Assembly: GCF_003053745.1 (NCBI RefSeq) | Contig: NZ_QAYE01000002.1 | Location: 310,001 to 374,000 of the forward strand | Length of the DNA: 64,000 bases | Source of the DNA: Sphingomonas faeni | GTDB lineage: Bacteria; Pseudomonadota; Alphaproteobacteria; Sphingomonadales; Sphingomonadaceae | Reading direction: 5' to 3' | In this document: positions 1 through 7,085 of the stretch, piece after piece | How positions within the stretch are numbered: the first letter of the stretch is position 1 | How the letters are laid out: each line of letters starts with the position of its first letter | The notes under the pieces: generated by a model | Database searches by the model: none | Seen by the model: the letters and a program-made list of their open reading frames with translations, nothing else | Told to the model about the DNA's origin: nothing | Translations under genes and position numbers: made by a program

Positions 1-154
1 GATACAGCGCATCGTCGATCTCGTCGTTGAACAGGTAGATCGAGCCCGTGACGGCCAGGATCAGCAGGAAGGGGGCGACGATCAGGCCGGCATAGAAATG
101 CCAGCGCCACAGCGCGCGGTACGCTTTCGGATCGACCGAACCGGTGAATGCCAT
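1..154 (-). CDS. PepSY-associated transmembrane protein, N-terminal part only
   Basis: Only the first 51 codons are in the window; the gene continues beyond base 1. The ATG is complementary to 152-154. The visible protein has a basic, aromatic N-terminus containing RALWRWHFYAGLIVAPF, then a hydrophobic stretch ending in LAVTGSIYLF. This is the usual first transmembrane helix of PepSY-TM (PiuB-like) inner-membrane proteins, which commonly accompany iron-siderophore receptors and are thought to be reductases. It starts 14 bases after the stop of the receptor at 169-2394 and is the second PepSY protein of this operon. Calling it PepSY is inference from the first helix and the context, because the PepSY domain itself lies outside the window. 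Confidence 0.75.
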   Translation of the reverse strand, partial: MAFTGSVDPKAYRALWRWHFYAGLIVAPFLLILAVTGSIYLFNDEIDDALY

Positions 155-168
155 CTGGAAACCCCTGC

Positions 169-2394
169 TCAGAAATGCGTGGAAAGCGCGATTTCGACGC
201 TGCGTGGCGCGCCGATATAGACGTTGGTCGTCGGGTATCCCGAATACTCGCCGTAGAACGCGTCGGTCAGGTTGCGGCCGCGGACCGAGACCGAGGCCTG
301 CGGTGCGACCTGATAGCTGATCGACGCGTCGACGGTCGTATGCCCGTGGACGAAATAGCTGTTGGCGGTGTCGGTGTAGAAGCCGGACACATGCCGGACG
401 AACCCGCCAAGCGTCACCGGGATAGACTTGATCGTATAGAGCGCCGAACCGCTGACGGTGGTCGACGGCGTGTTGATCGGCCGATTGCCGGCGCGGTCGA
501 TGCGGGCGCCGGCGATCAGTTCGCTCAGTTGATCGTACTGCGCGTCGGTATAGGCGGCACCCGCGAACAGCGAGAGCGCGTCGGTGACTGCTGCGCCGAT
601 GTTGAGCTCAACGCCCTGCGACGATTGCTTGCCGCCTTGAATGGCTTGCTGCGGATTGTTCGGATCGCGTGTGAGGATGTTGGTCTGCTCGATCCGGTAT
701 GCGGCGCCGGTCATCGTCAGCCGCTTGGCGAACGCGGAGGCCTTGAAACCGACCTCGTACGAGCGGCCCTTCGTCAGCTTGTAGGTCGTGTTGACGATCG
801 ACTGGAGCAGTATCGACGATACCGGCGTCACCGCGGTCGTATATTGGCCGTACAAGGTTATGTCGGGCGTAAGGTCGTAGGTCGTGCCGATCCGCCACGA
901 GAACGGATCATAGGTCGGCGCGCCCCGCGTCACCGCGCCGTTCGCGTTGGAGTTGGTTATGACGCGGGTTAGGTCGATATAATCGTACCGCGCGCCGCCG
1001 ACCAGCAGCCAGCCCGGAGTCAGGTTGAGCGCGTCCTCGGCGAACACCGACGCCGTCTTGAGCTTCGAGTCATAGACGACGTTGGTCGTCGAATAGGCGG
1101 CATCGCCGGTCGGGAAGACGCCGACGATCGGCGCGAACGGATCGACGTTCGCGATCCGCACGGCGGCGTTGCCACCGACCGGGCTTTGCTGGCGAGGGTT
1201 GACGAAGTTCGTGTCGTTATATTCCCCGCCCAGGCTGAACCGGTTGCGCAGTCCCGCGATCACGCTGTCGTTGGCGAACACGAGCCGCTCGTTCCAGAAC
1301 TTGTGGTCGTGGTAGATGCGCTGGACCGACCGCGCGAAGCTGCCATTGGGGAAGGCGGCGGTGGGCGCGGTGAAGTTCTGATCGCCACTCAGCACGAAGG
1401 CGCGCTTGGCGTGATACCAGGTGAAGTCGTTCGCGACCGACCAGCCGCCGCCGATCGCATAATCGATCCGCGACCGCAGCGTCGTGTCGCGTGCGCCGGA
1501 ATAGGCACCGTACGGATTGTAATTGCGAAGGCGCAGCGCCTTGTCGATCACCATGCCGTTCTGGCTACGCAGCGCGTCGCTCGGGTCGCGTGCAACGGCG
1601 GCGGAGACGAACGGCAGCCCTTGATAGCTGCTGTCGTACCGGTCCTCGTAATGGTCGACGGCGAAGAGCAGGCTCAGGTCGGCCGACGGCTTGAACAGGA
1701 TGCTGCCCGTCAGTCCGACCGAGCGCGTCGCATTGTCGTCGACGTCGTACAGGCTGTTGGAATGCATGTAGCTGGCGTCCGCACGGACCGCGACGGTGTC
1801 CGACAGTTTCAGGTTCACGCCGCTGGCCGCGGTCACCGTGTCGAAGCTGCCGACGCTCAGCAATCCATCGAGATGGTCCCCGTCGAACGTCGGCTTGCGG
1901 GTGACCTTGTTGATGACGCCGGCCAGCGCGCCTTCGCCGTAGAGTACCGAGGCTGGCCCCTTGATCACTTCGATCCGGTCGAAATGCCACACATTGGTAT
2001 CGCGCTGGACCACGGTCGAGGTGGAGATACGAACGCCGTCCTGCAGGATCGAGACGGCGCCGCCCGAAAAGCCGCGCAACGTCACGACCGCGGGGTTGCC
2101 GGGGACGTTGCCCGCGATCGCGCCGACGACGCTGTTGAAGGCCTCGCGCGCGGTGCGCAGGCCCTGCACCTGCATGTCCGCCTGTGTCAGCGTCTCGACG
2201 GTCGCGGGCGTCTCGCGGACCGACAGGCCGAGCCGGCTGCCGGTATCGGATTTGCGATCGAGCTTTAGCTGGTCACGCTGGCCGGTGACGACGATCTCGG
2301 CCTTCTTGTCGATCGCGTCGTCCTTGTCAGACGCGTGGGCGGTCCCCGAGAACGCGACGATCGATGCCGACGCGAATACTATGGTTTTGAACAT
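169..2394 (-). CDS. TonB-dependent outer-membrane receptor (siderophore or metallophore type)
   Basis: A 741-residue receptor. I chose the ATG at 2392-2394, not the longer open frame, because it opens directly into a signal peptide (residues 1 to about 20, ending TAHA). A plug domain follows, with IVVTGQRDQ near residue 33, SRLGLSVRETPAT, and the plug motif RIEVIKGPASVLYGEGALAGVIN. The barrel ends in the aromatic residue expected of an outer-membrane strand (STHF). The plug resembles the ferrisiderophore receptor class (FhuE/FpvA-like). It is clearly paralogous to the receptor at 4473-6653, sharing the SRLxLS..ETPAT segment and GPASVLYG. It lies downstream of that receptor, a PepSY protein and a DUF2946 protein on the same strand. 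The 147-base gap to the DUF2946 gene could hide an internal promoter. Substrate unknown: the riboswitch upstream suggests cobalamin, a cobalt chelate or another metallophore. Confidence 0.9.
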   Translation of the reverse strand: MFKTIVFASASIVAFSGTAHASDKDDAIDKKAEIVVTGQRDQLKLDRKSDTGSRLGLSVRETPATVETLTQADMQVQGLRTAREAFNSVVGAIAGNVPGNPAVVTLRGFSGGAVSILQDGVRISTSTVVQRDTNVWHFDRIEVIKGPASVLYGEGALAGVINKVTRKPTFDGDHLDGLLSVGSFDTVTAASGVNLKLSDTVAVRADASYMHSNSLYDVDDNATRSVGLTGSILFKPSADLSLLFAVDHYEDRYDSSYQGLPFVSAAVARDPSDALRSQNGMVIDKALRLRNYNPYGAYSGARDTTLRSRIDYAIGGGWSVANDFTWYHAKRAFVLSGDQNFTAPTAAFPNGSFARSVQRIYHDHKFWNERLVFANDSVIAGLRNRFSLGGEYNDTNFVNPRQQSPVGGNAAVRIANVDPFAPIVGVFPTGDAAYSTTNVVYDSKLKTASVFAEDALNLTPGWLLVGGARYDYIDLTRVITNSNANGAVTRGAPTYDPFSWRIGTTYDLTPDITLYGQYTTAVTPVSSILLQSIVNTTYKLTKGRSYEVGFKASAFAKRLTMTGAAYRIEQTNILTRDPNNPQQAIQGGKQSSQGVELNIGAAVTDALSLFAGAAYTDAQYDQLSELIAGARIDRAGNRPINTPSTTVSGSALYTIKSIPVTLGGFVRHVSGFYTDTANSYFVHGHTTVDASISYQVAPQASVSVRGRNLTDAFYGEYSGYPTTNVYIGAPRSVEIALSTHF

Positions 2395-2541
2395 GTGAAT
2401 CCCTGCTGGACCCGTCCGCACATCGTGGTGCGGATCGGATACCGTCATCCCCGCGGACTTGCCGCGCGTGTCGAAACCGGTCCGCCGACGTGGTGGACCA
2501 GCAGAAGCATCGTGATCGCGCGGGGTCCGAAGACCGACGGA

Positions 2542-2979
2542 TCACGCGGCGGGGAGGGGCGGGGGGCCTCGCAAGGGTGGCCGAAGATAGGGTTGCGCGG
2601 CGATCGATACCGCGGTTCTCACGCGGAAGACGAGGCCGACGATGAACGCGATGGCGATCGCCAGTAGCACCGGATCGACTGCTGCCAGCGACGGCGCGGT
2701 CAGGCCGGAAAAGGCGCAGGGCATCTCCCGCTCCTGATGATCGGACTTGTCCGAATGATGCGCCATGCCCGGCATCGTCATCGGCATCGTCATCGCCCTC
2801 ATCGGTACCATCACCGTCTGCGCGGGCGTGATGCCGCCGCAGATCTCGATCGTCACGCGCCCCCCGGAGACGACCGGCATGAACCCGGCGGGCACCAGGA
2901 TCTTCATCGCCAGCGCGCACGCAAGCACCCACGCCGCCAGTTGGCGATGGTCCAGGAGAAGGCGACGGAGTGCTGCCAC
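2542..2979 (-). CDS. DUF2946-like Met/His-rich membrane-associated protein
   Basis: A 145-residue protein starting with GTG (2977-2979). An in-frame TAG four codons upstream makes this the longest possible start. A hydrophobic segment at about residues 13-32 is followed by a Cys at 47, a Met/His-rich stretch at about 57-82 (TMPMTMPGMAHHSDKSDH), the motif MPCAFSG around Cys88, and a second hydrophobic helix at about 103-120. This arrangement fits DUF2946 proteins, often found beside TonB receptors and PepSY proteins and linked to transition-metal handling. The Met/His cluster could bind Cu(I), cobalt or a similar metal in the periplasm, which is inference. It sits between the two receptor/PepSY pairs of the operon, 64 bases after the stop of the upstream PepSY gene. 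Confidence 0.75.
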   Translation of the reverse strand: MAALRRLLLDHRQLAAWVLACALAMKILVPAGFMPVVSGGRVTIEICGGITPAQTVMVPMRAMTMPMTMPGMAHHSDKSDHQEREMPCAFSGLTAPSLAAVDPVLLAIAIAFIVGLVFRVRTAVSIAAQPYLRPPLRGPPPLPAA

Positions 2980-3043
2980 GGCGCACGACTACGCGCTCGC
3001 GGTGGCGCTGTCACGTGGACGAAACGTCTCGTCGCAGCCTGGA

Positions 3044-4486
3044 TCAGCCGCGTCTCAACCGCTTCCAGCCGAGCCAGATGCCGCTGACGGACGTCACCAT
3101 GCCAACCAGCGAGAACAGCCAGATCAGCAGGTCCCACGCCGGTCGGTGCCGCGTCAGTATGGTCAGATCCCATTTGTGCAGCAGGTCGAACGCCCAGCGG
3201 TATGTCCGCCTGCGCCGATCGATCCTGGCCAGCACGTCGCCGGTCGCGGGATCGATATACAGCCACGTCGCGGCGGGATCGTCGAAGCGCAATCGCAGCA
3301 TCGGCAGGCGAGGGAGACCACCGGAATCGTACCAATATGCGTCGGGCTCGGTCAGCCGGTCGATCGCGACCGGTTGCGTGCCAGCGACGAGCACCCGTGC
3401 GGCGGCAGCGATCGCATTTGGCTTTGGCTGGGACGGCACGAGCGTCGCGGCGTCGAGGATTCGACGTCGACCATCCGGATACTCGAGCACCACGAGGGGT
3501 GTCGCCGCATAGTCAGTAATCCTTGCGCGGATCACTCCCGCGCCGACATGGCGCAACCGGTCGAGGGGGACGGCCGGCATCACGCCAGCAGCAGCATAGG
3601 CCCGCACCGCTCGCGCATCCGGTTCCGCACTTCGGAACAAATGCCAGGGATCGACCGACAACCATCCGCTGAAGATCCACGCGATCAGGAAGCCGCCGCC
3701 GACCAGCCCCGCGACATGATGCCACAGCATCCACCCGCGATACGGCGTCATCCGTCCACCCTTGAACCGGCGCGGACCGATGCGCGCGCGGAGGATACCG
3801 ATCCAGATGCCCGCGAGTGCCGCGGCGATACATGGCCCCGAAACCCACATGACGACCTGTCGCCAGGCGGCGTTGTCCTGCCGCAGGACGGTCGGATACA
3901 GCCAGTGCGGCACCGACCCCAGCCAGTTCCAGAATCGCTCGGTCCGGTCGGTCGACTGGACGATCCCGCCGGTAGAAGACGACACGTAGAGGTCGGTGCC
4001 GCCCTCGTCCTCCAATGTCGCTCTCCACAGCGGACGATGTCGGTCGAAACCACCCGACACCGTCCACTGGTCCCGCATGCTCCGCTCGACATTCAGGACG
4101 CGTGCTCGCCCGAAACGGCTTGCGACGCGGACGGCATAAGCCGCGTCCACCGGAGCAAGATGCCGGCCCTTGCTTGCGGAAACGGTATGCCGCCCGTCGT
4201 CCCAGCCCTGGCTCCGCCAGACCGGTACGCCGTCGCGCATTTCGAGCAACAGGTCTTGCGGCAATCGCCCCCCATCGAGCGGTGGCGGCACGGTCACGGC
4301 GGACCAGTCGATCGCATCGGCTCTAGCCAGCGCTTCGGTCGGCGAGAGCGAAGGATAGGGCACGTACAGCATCACCAGGCCCGACCCGAACCACATCGCG
4401 AAGAACAGGCAACTGGCGATGCCGACCCATCGGTGCACGAGGTACAGCCACCGGCGCGCTAGCCTGCCGGCGTCAGAAACCGGCAC
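3044..4486 (-). CDS. PepSY domain-containing inner-membrane protein
   Basis: About 480 residues. The best start is a GTG at 4484-4486 (VPVSDAGRLARRWLYLVH), 14 bases inside the end of the upstream receptor gene; the open frame extends further up but only through receptor-coding sequence. Membrane segments are visible near the N-terminus (VGIASCLFFAMWFGSGLVM), mid-protein (WVSGPCIAAALAGIWIGI), after WMLWHHVAGLVGGG, and at the C-terminus (LLIWLFSLVGMVTSVSGIW). The periplasmic part carries PepSY-like segments such as DPATGDVLARID. Related proteins are thought to reduce or help release metals from siderophores delivered by a TonB receptor. The translational overlap with the receptor supports a shared job. 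No clear Shine-Dalgarno sequence is visible, so the start is uncertain. Confidence 0.85.
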   Translation of the reverse strand: MPVSDAGRLARRWLYLVHRWVGIASCLFFAMWFGSGLVMLYVPYPSLSPTEALARADAIDWSAVTVPPPLDGGRLPQDLLLEMRDGVPVWRSQGWDDGRHTVSASKGRHLAPVDAAYAVRVASRFGRARVLNVERSMRDQWTVSGGFDRHRPLWRATLEDEGGTDLYVSSSTGGIVQSTDRTERFWNWLGSVPHWLYPTVLRQDNAAWRQVVMWVSGPCIAAALAGIWIGILRARIGPRRFKGGRMTPYRGWMLWHHVAGLVGGGFLIAWIFSGWLSVDPWHLFRSAEPDARAVRAYAAAGVMPAVPLDRLRHVGAGVIRARITDYAATPLVVLEYPDGRRRILDAATLVPSQPKPNAIAAAARVLVAGTQPVAIDRLTEPDAYWYDSGGLPRLPMLRLRFDDPAATWLYIDPATGDVLARIDRRRRTYRWAFDLLHKWDLTILTRHRPAWDLLIWLFSLVGMVTSVSGIWLGWKRLRRG

Positions 4487-6653
4487 GAAGCGACACGTCC
4501 AAGGCGCGCGGCCGTCCCAGCACCCATTGCTGCGCGCCGTAGCTGTTGATCGCATAATCCTCGTCGAACAGATTATAGACATGCACGTCGATCGCGACCC
4601 GCGGCGTCACCGCGTAGGACAGCGTCGCGTCGACCGTCGCATAGCCCGGAATGCGGAAAACATTGGCGTTGTCGGAGAATCTTCGCCCGACATAGCGCAG
4701 TCCGACACGCGCCTGGACCGCCGGTGTCGCGGTCCAACCAAGCCACAGGTTCGCCGTCGACCCGGGGACGTCGGGTGGCGTGTTGCCGGCAAAACTTCTT
4801 TCGCCCGAGACGAAGTCGTCGAACCGCGCTGCCAATATACTGCCGTTGGCATCGATCCCGAACCCTGCCGGCAAGTCCAGCGACACCGCGGCCTCGATAC
4901 CCTTCGCGGATCGCTGCCCGACCTGCTCGATCGGGCTCGTCGGGGTCAGTTGCGACAACAGTCCCTTCTTGACGATGCGATAGGCGGCGATCGTCGCGGT
5001 GCCGCGGCCACCCAGGAACACGGCCTTGGCCCCCGCTTCGACCTGGTCGCCCGTCGCGTTGCTGAACTGGACCTGCCCAGTCGTATAGGTCGTCAGCGTC
5101 CCCAGCGGATCGACGCCGGTGGCATATTGCGCATAGAACGAGACCGTCGGGACTGGCTGATACACCGTCCCGACCCGCCAAGTCGTGTTGCCGAGCCGCT
5201 TGTCGAGCGCGAAGCTTTCGGTCGGGACGGCGACAGTCGAGTCGATCGTCCAGCGCCGTATCCGATCGCGCTCATAGCGGATGCCGCCGACGATCGAGAC
5301 GTGCTCGCCAAGCTTCAGCCGGTCCTCCGCGAAAATCGCATATTCGTTGGTCCGCGTGCGATACCGCGGTGCGATCCCCTGCGTGTCGACGATCACGCCA
5401 GGGTCGAACGCGAACGGATCGACCACCGAGACCTGCGGGTCGGCGCCGAAATTGTGCGAATAGGTGAGCTTGACGAGGTTCGCGTCGAAGCCCGCGACGA
5501 CATCGTTGGTCACGCCGTCCGCGATCCGCGTCTTGAGCGTCACGCTACCCTGGTCGCCCCATTGCGTCTGATCGTGGACGATCCCGGTCATGTCGGTGCG
5601 ATAGATGCGCCCGGGCGTGGCGCGCACGTCATTCGCGCCATTGGGGCAAAAGCCGTCCGCCGCCACCCAGCAATAGCTTTCGAGGTTGAGCCATTCGCGC
5701 TTGGAGGTGAGCCGGTACGCTTGATTGCTGACGGTGAGCGTCTCGCTCGGCTGCCAATCGACCTGGAAGCTGGTCCGGTTGTCGCGGTAGCGGACATGGC
5801 CGTCGCGCGTGTTGTAGTTGCGGTCGCGATTGTCATGGTCGAGCCGTCCGTCGATCAGCGGCGTGCCGAAATAGCGCATCGGGTTCTGGTTGTCGTAATC
5901 GTCGCGTACCGTGACGACGAGCCGATCGGTCGGTGCCCAGCGCAACGTCGCCGACAGCGCGTAGCTTCGTGATTGCCCGCGATCGACATATCCGTCGGAC
6001 CGCCTGTAGCTGCCGTCGACGCGGTAGGAGAGATGCTCGTCGAGCGGTCCACCGGCACCGGCTGCGACGTGGAAACTGTCCTGCGATCCATAGCCGATCT
6101 CGCCGTCCACATCGGTATGCCGTGTATTCGGCTTGCGCATCAGCACGTTGACCGCGCCGCCTAGCGCACCTTGACCGTACAGGACGGAGGCCGGACCGCT
6201 GAGAACGTCGATCCGCTCGACCATCCACGGATCGCTCGGAAAGGTGATCGTGCCGGCCGCAGGAAAGAGGCGAATACCGTCGACCAGTTGCAACACCGAA
6301 CCCTGACCGCTGAACCCGCGCGCAGCGAGCGCAGTGCCACCATTGCCGAGATTCGCGACGCTGGTGATGCCGGGCGCGCGGGTGGTCGCGTCGTTAACGG
6401 ATACGTCGCCGCGCGCCCGGATGGTATTGCCGTCGATCGTCGACAGCGTCGCCGGCGTTTCGAGCGGCGACAGGTTCAGGCGGCTGCCTGTCGAGTTCGG
6501 AACCGTCAGGTCGGCCTGATGGCGGCCGGTGACGAGGATATCGTCGGCGCTACCCGCCGAACGGTCCTCCCCGGTCTGCGCGCTGGCCAGGGATGGTAGG
6601 AAGGTAACGAGCAACGACGCGGCAAACGCGGCATACGGTGATGGAAACGACAT
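4473..6653 (-). CDS. TonB-dependent receptor, first gene of the B12-riboswitch operon
   Basis: A 726-residue outer-membrane receptor starting at the ATG at 6651-6653. Its signal peptide (MSFPSPYAAF to about residue 26, ending ASAQ) fixes the start. It shows the plug entry DDILVTGRHQ, SRLNLSPLETPATL, the motif VERIDVLSGPASVLYGQGAL, and a C-terminal Phe (SLRAGF). It is a paralogue of the receptor at 169-2394. A cobalamin riboswitch lies directly upstream on the same strand, so cobalamin or cobalt status should control it. It lacks obvious identity to E. coli BtuB, and the neighbouring PepSY genes resemble siderophore loci, so the ligand could be a corrinoid, a cobalt chelate or a metallophore. 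A GGGG that could act as Shine-Dalgarno lies inside the hairpin just upstream. Confidence 0.9.
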   Translation of the reverse strand: MSFPSPYAAFAASLLVTFLPSLASAQTGEDRSAGSADDILVTGRHQADLTVPNSTGSRLNLSPLETPATLSTIDGNTIRARGDVSVNDATTRAPGITSVANLGNGGTALAARGFSGQGSVLQLVDGIRLFPAAGTITFPSDPWMVERIDVLSGPASVLYGQGALGGAVNVLMRKPNTRHTDVDGEIGYGSQDSFHVAAGAGGPLDEHLSYRVDGSYRRSDGYVDRGQSRSYALSATLRWAPTDRLVVTVRDDYDNQNPMRYFGTPLIDGRLDHDNRDRNYNTRDGHVRYRDNRTSFQVDWQPSETLTVSNQAYRLTSKREWLNLESYCWVAADGFCPNGANDVRATPGRIYRTDMTGIVHDQTQWGDQGSVTLKTRIADGVTNDVVAGFDANLVKLTYSHNFGADPQVSVVDPFAFDPGVIVDTQGIAPRYRTRTNEYAIFAEDRLKLGEHVSIVGGIRYERDRIRRWTIDSTVAVPTESFALDKRLGNTTWRVGTVYQPVPTVSFYAQYATGVDPLGTLTTYTTGQVQFSNATGDQVEAGAKAVFLGGRGTATIAAYRIVKKGLLSQLTPTSPIEQVGQRSAKGIEAAVSLDLPAGFGIDANGSILAARFDDFVSGERSFAGNTPPDVPGSTANLWLGWTATPAVQARVGLRYVGRRFSDNANVFRIPGYATVDATLSYAVTPRVAIDVHVYNLFDEDYAINSYGAQQWVLGRPRALDVSLRAGF

Positions 6654-6654
6654 A

Positions 6655-6697
6655 TAAAAGACCCCGAGGCGTCGGACGAACCGGCAGGGGCCTGTCA
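6655..6697 (-). terminator. Hairpin plus U-run just before the receptor start (possible riboswitch expression platform)
   Basis: On the minus strand AGGCCCC (6688-6694) can pair with GGGGTCT (6658-6664), with a short CGG/CCG inner stem around a TTCGT loop, followed at once by TTTTAT and the receptor ATG. The right arm contains the GGGG that is the likely Shine-Dalgarno sequence. The hairpin could end transcription or hide the ribosome site. The stem is short with a G-U pair, and no antiterminator pairing with the aptamer has been demonstrated. Confidence 0.45.
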
Positions 6698-6894
6698 CCG
6701 AGCACGAGGCTCGAACGTGCGCCGGCGAGCGCGCCACGAGCGGATTGCCCGAGCACATCCAAGCGAACGGGAGCAGTCGTACCCGACGGACGCCATCGCG
6801 ACCGGCACGCCTGCTCATGCGGTCCCCACCGCACACATCGTCGCTCAGACGGAGTACCGTGCCTCGGCCATCCCCTGGACCAGGCAAGAGCGAC

Positions 6895-7085
6895 CACACG
6901 CCGGCAGGTCTCCTGGCTCACGGGTCAACGCCCAATGCACAACCTTCCCAGACCGATCGGTCCAGTGGCTGGTGGCCGGGGACTTTGCCCGACCACGCAC
7001 GTGCATCACGCTCGCCGCTTACAGTTGCAGGGACAGCCTCGGCATCAGGTGGTCGAAGCCACCCTCACCGCGTTCCCTATTAAGC
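6895..7085 (-). promoter_or_regulatory. Cobalamin (adenosylcobalamin-type) riboswitch
   Basis: Read on the minus strand, the conserved blocks occur in order: TTAATAGGGAACGCGGTG (about 7067-7083), GCTGTCCCTGCAACTGTAAG (about 7017-7037), the B12 box GCCACTG (6963-6969), GGGAAGG (about 6942-6948), and GAGCCAGGAGACCTGCC (6903-6919). This is the classic proteobacterial B12-element layout. It lies about 240 bases upstream of the receptor at 4473-6653 in the same orientation, so B12 should repress that operon. The 5' edge overlaps the last codons of the GH9 gene. Exact ends are approximate. Confidence 0.95.

Noticed and set aside
2765..4462. 565-codon plus-strand frame over the PepSY/DUF2946 genes
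   Set aside because: It is antisense to genes with clear membrane and PepSY features and has no domain of its own.
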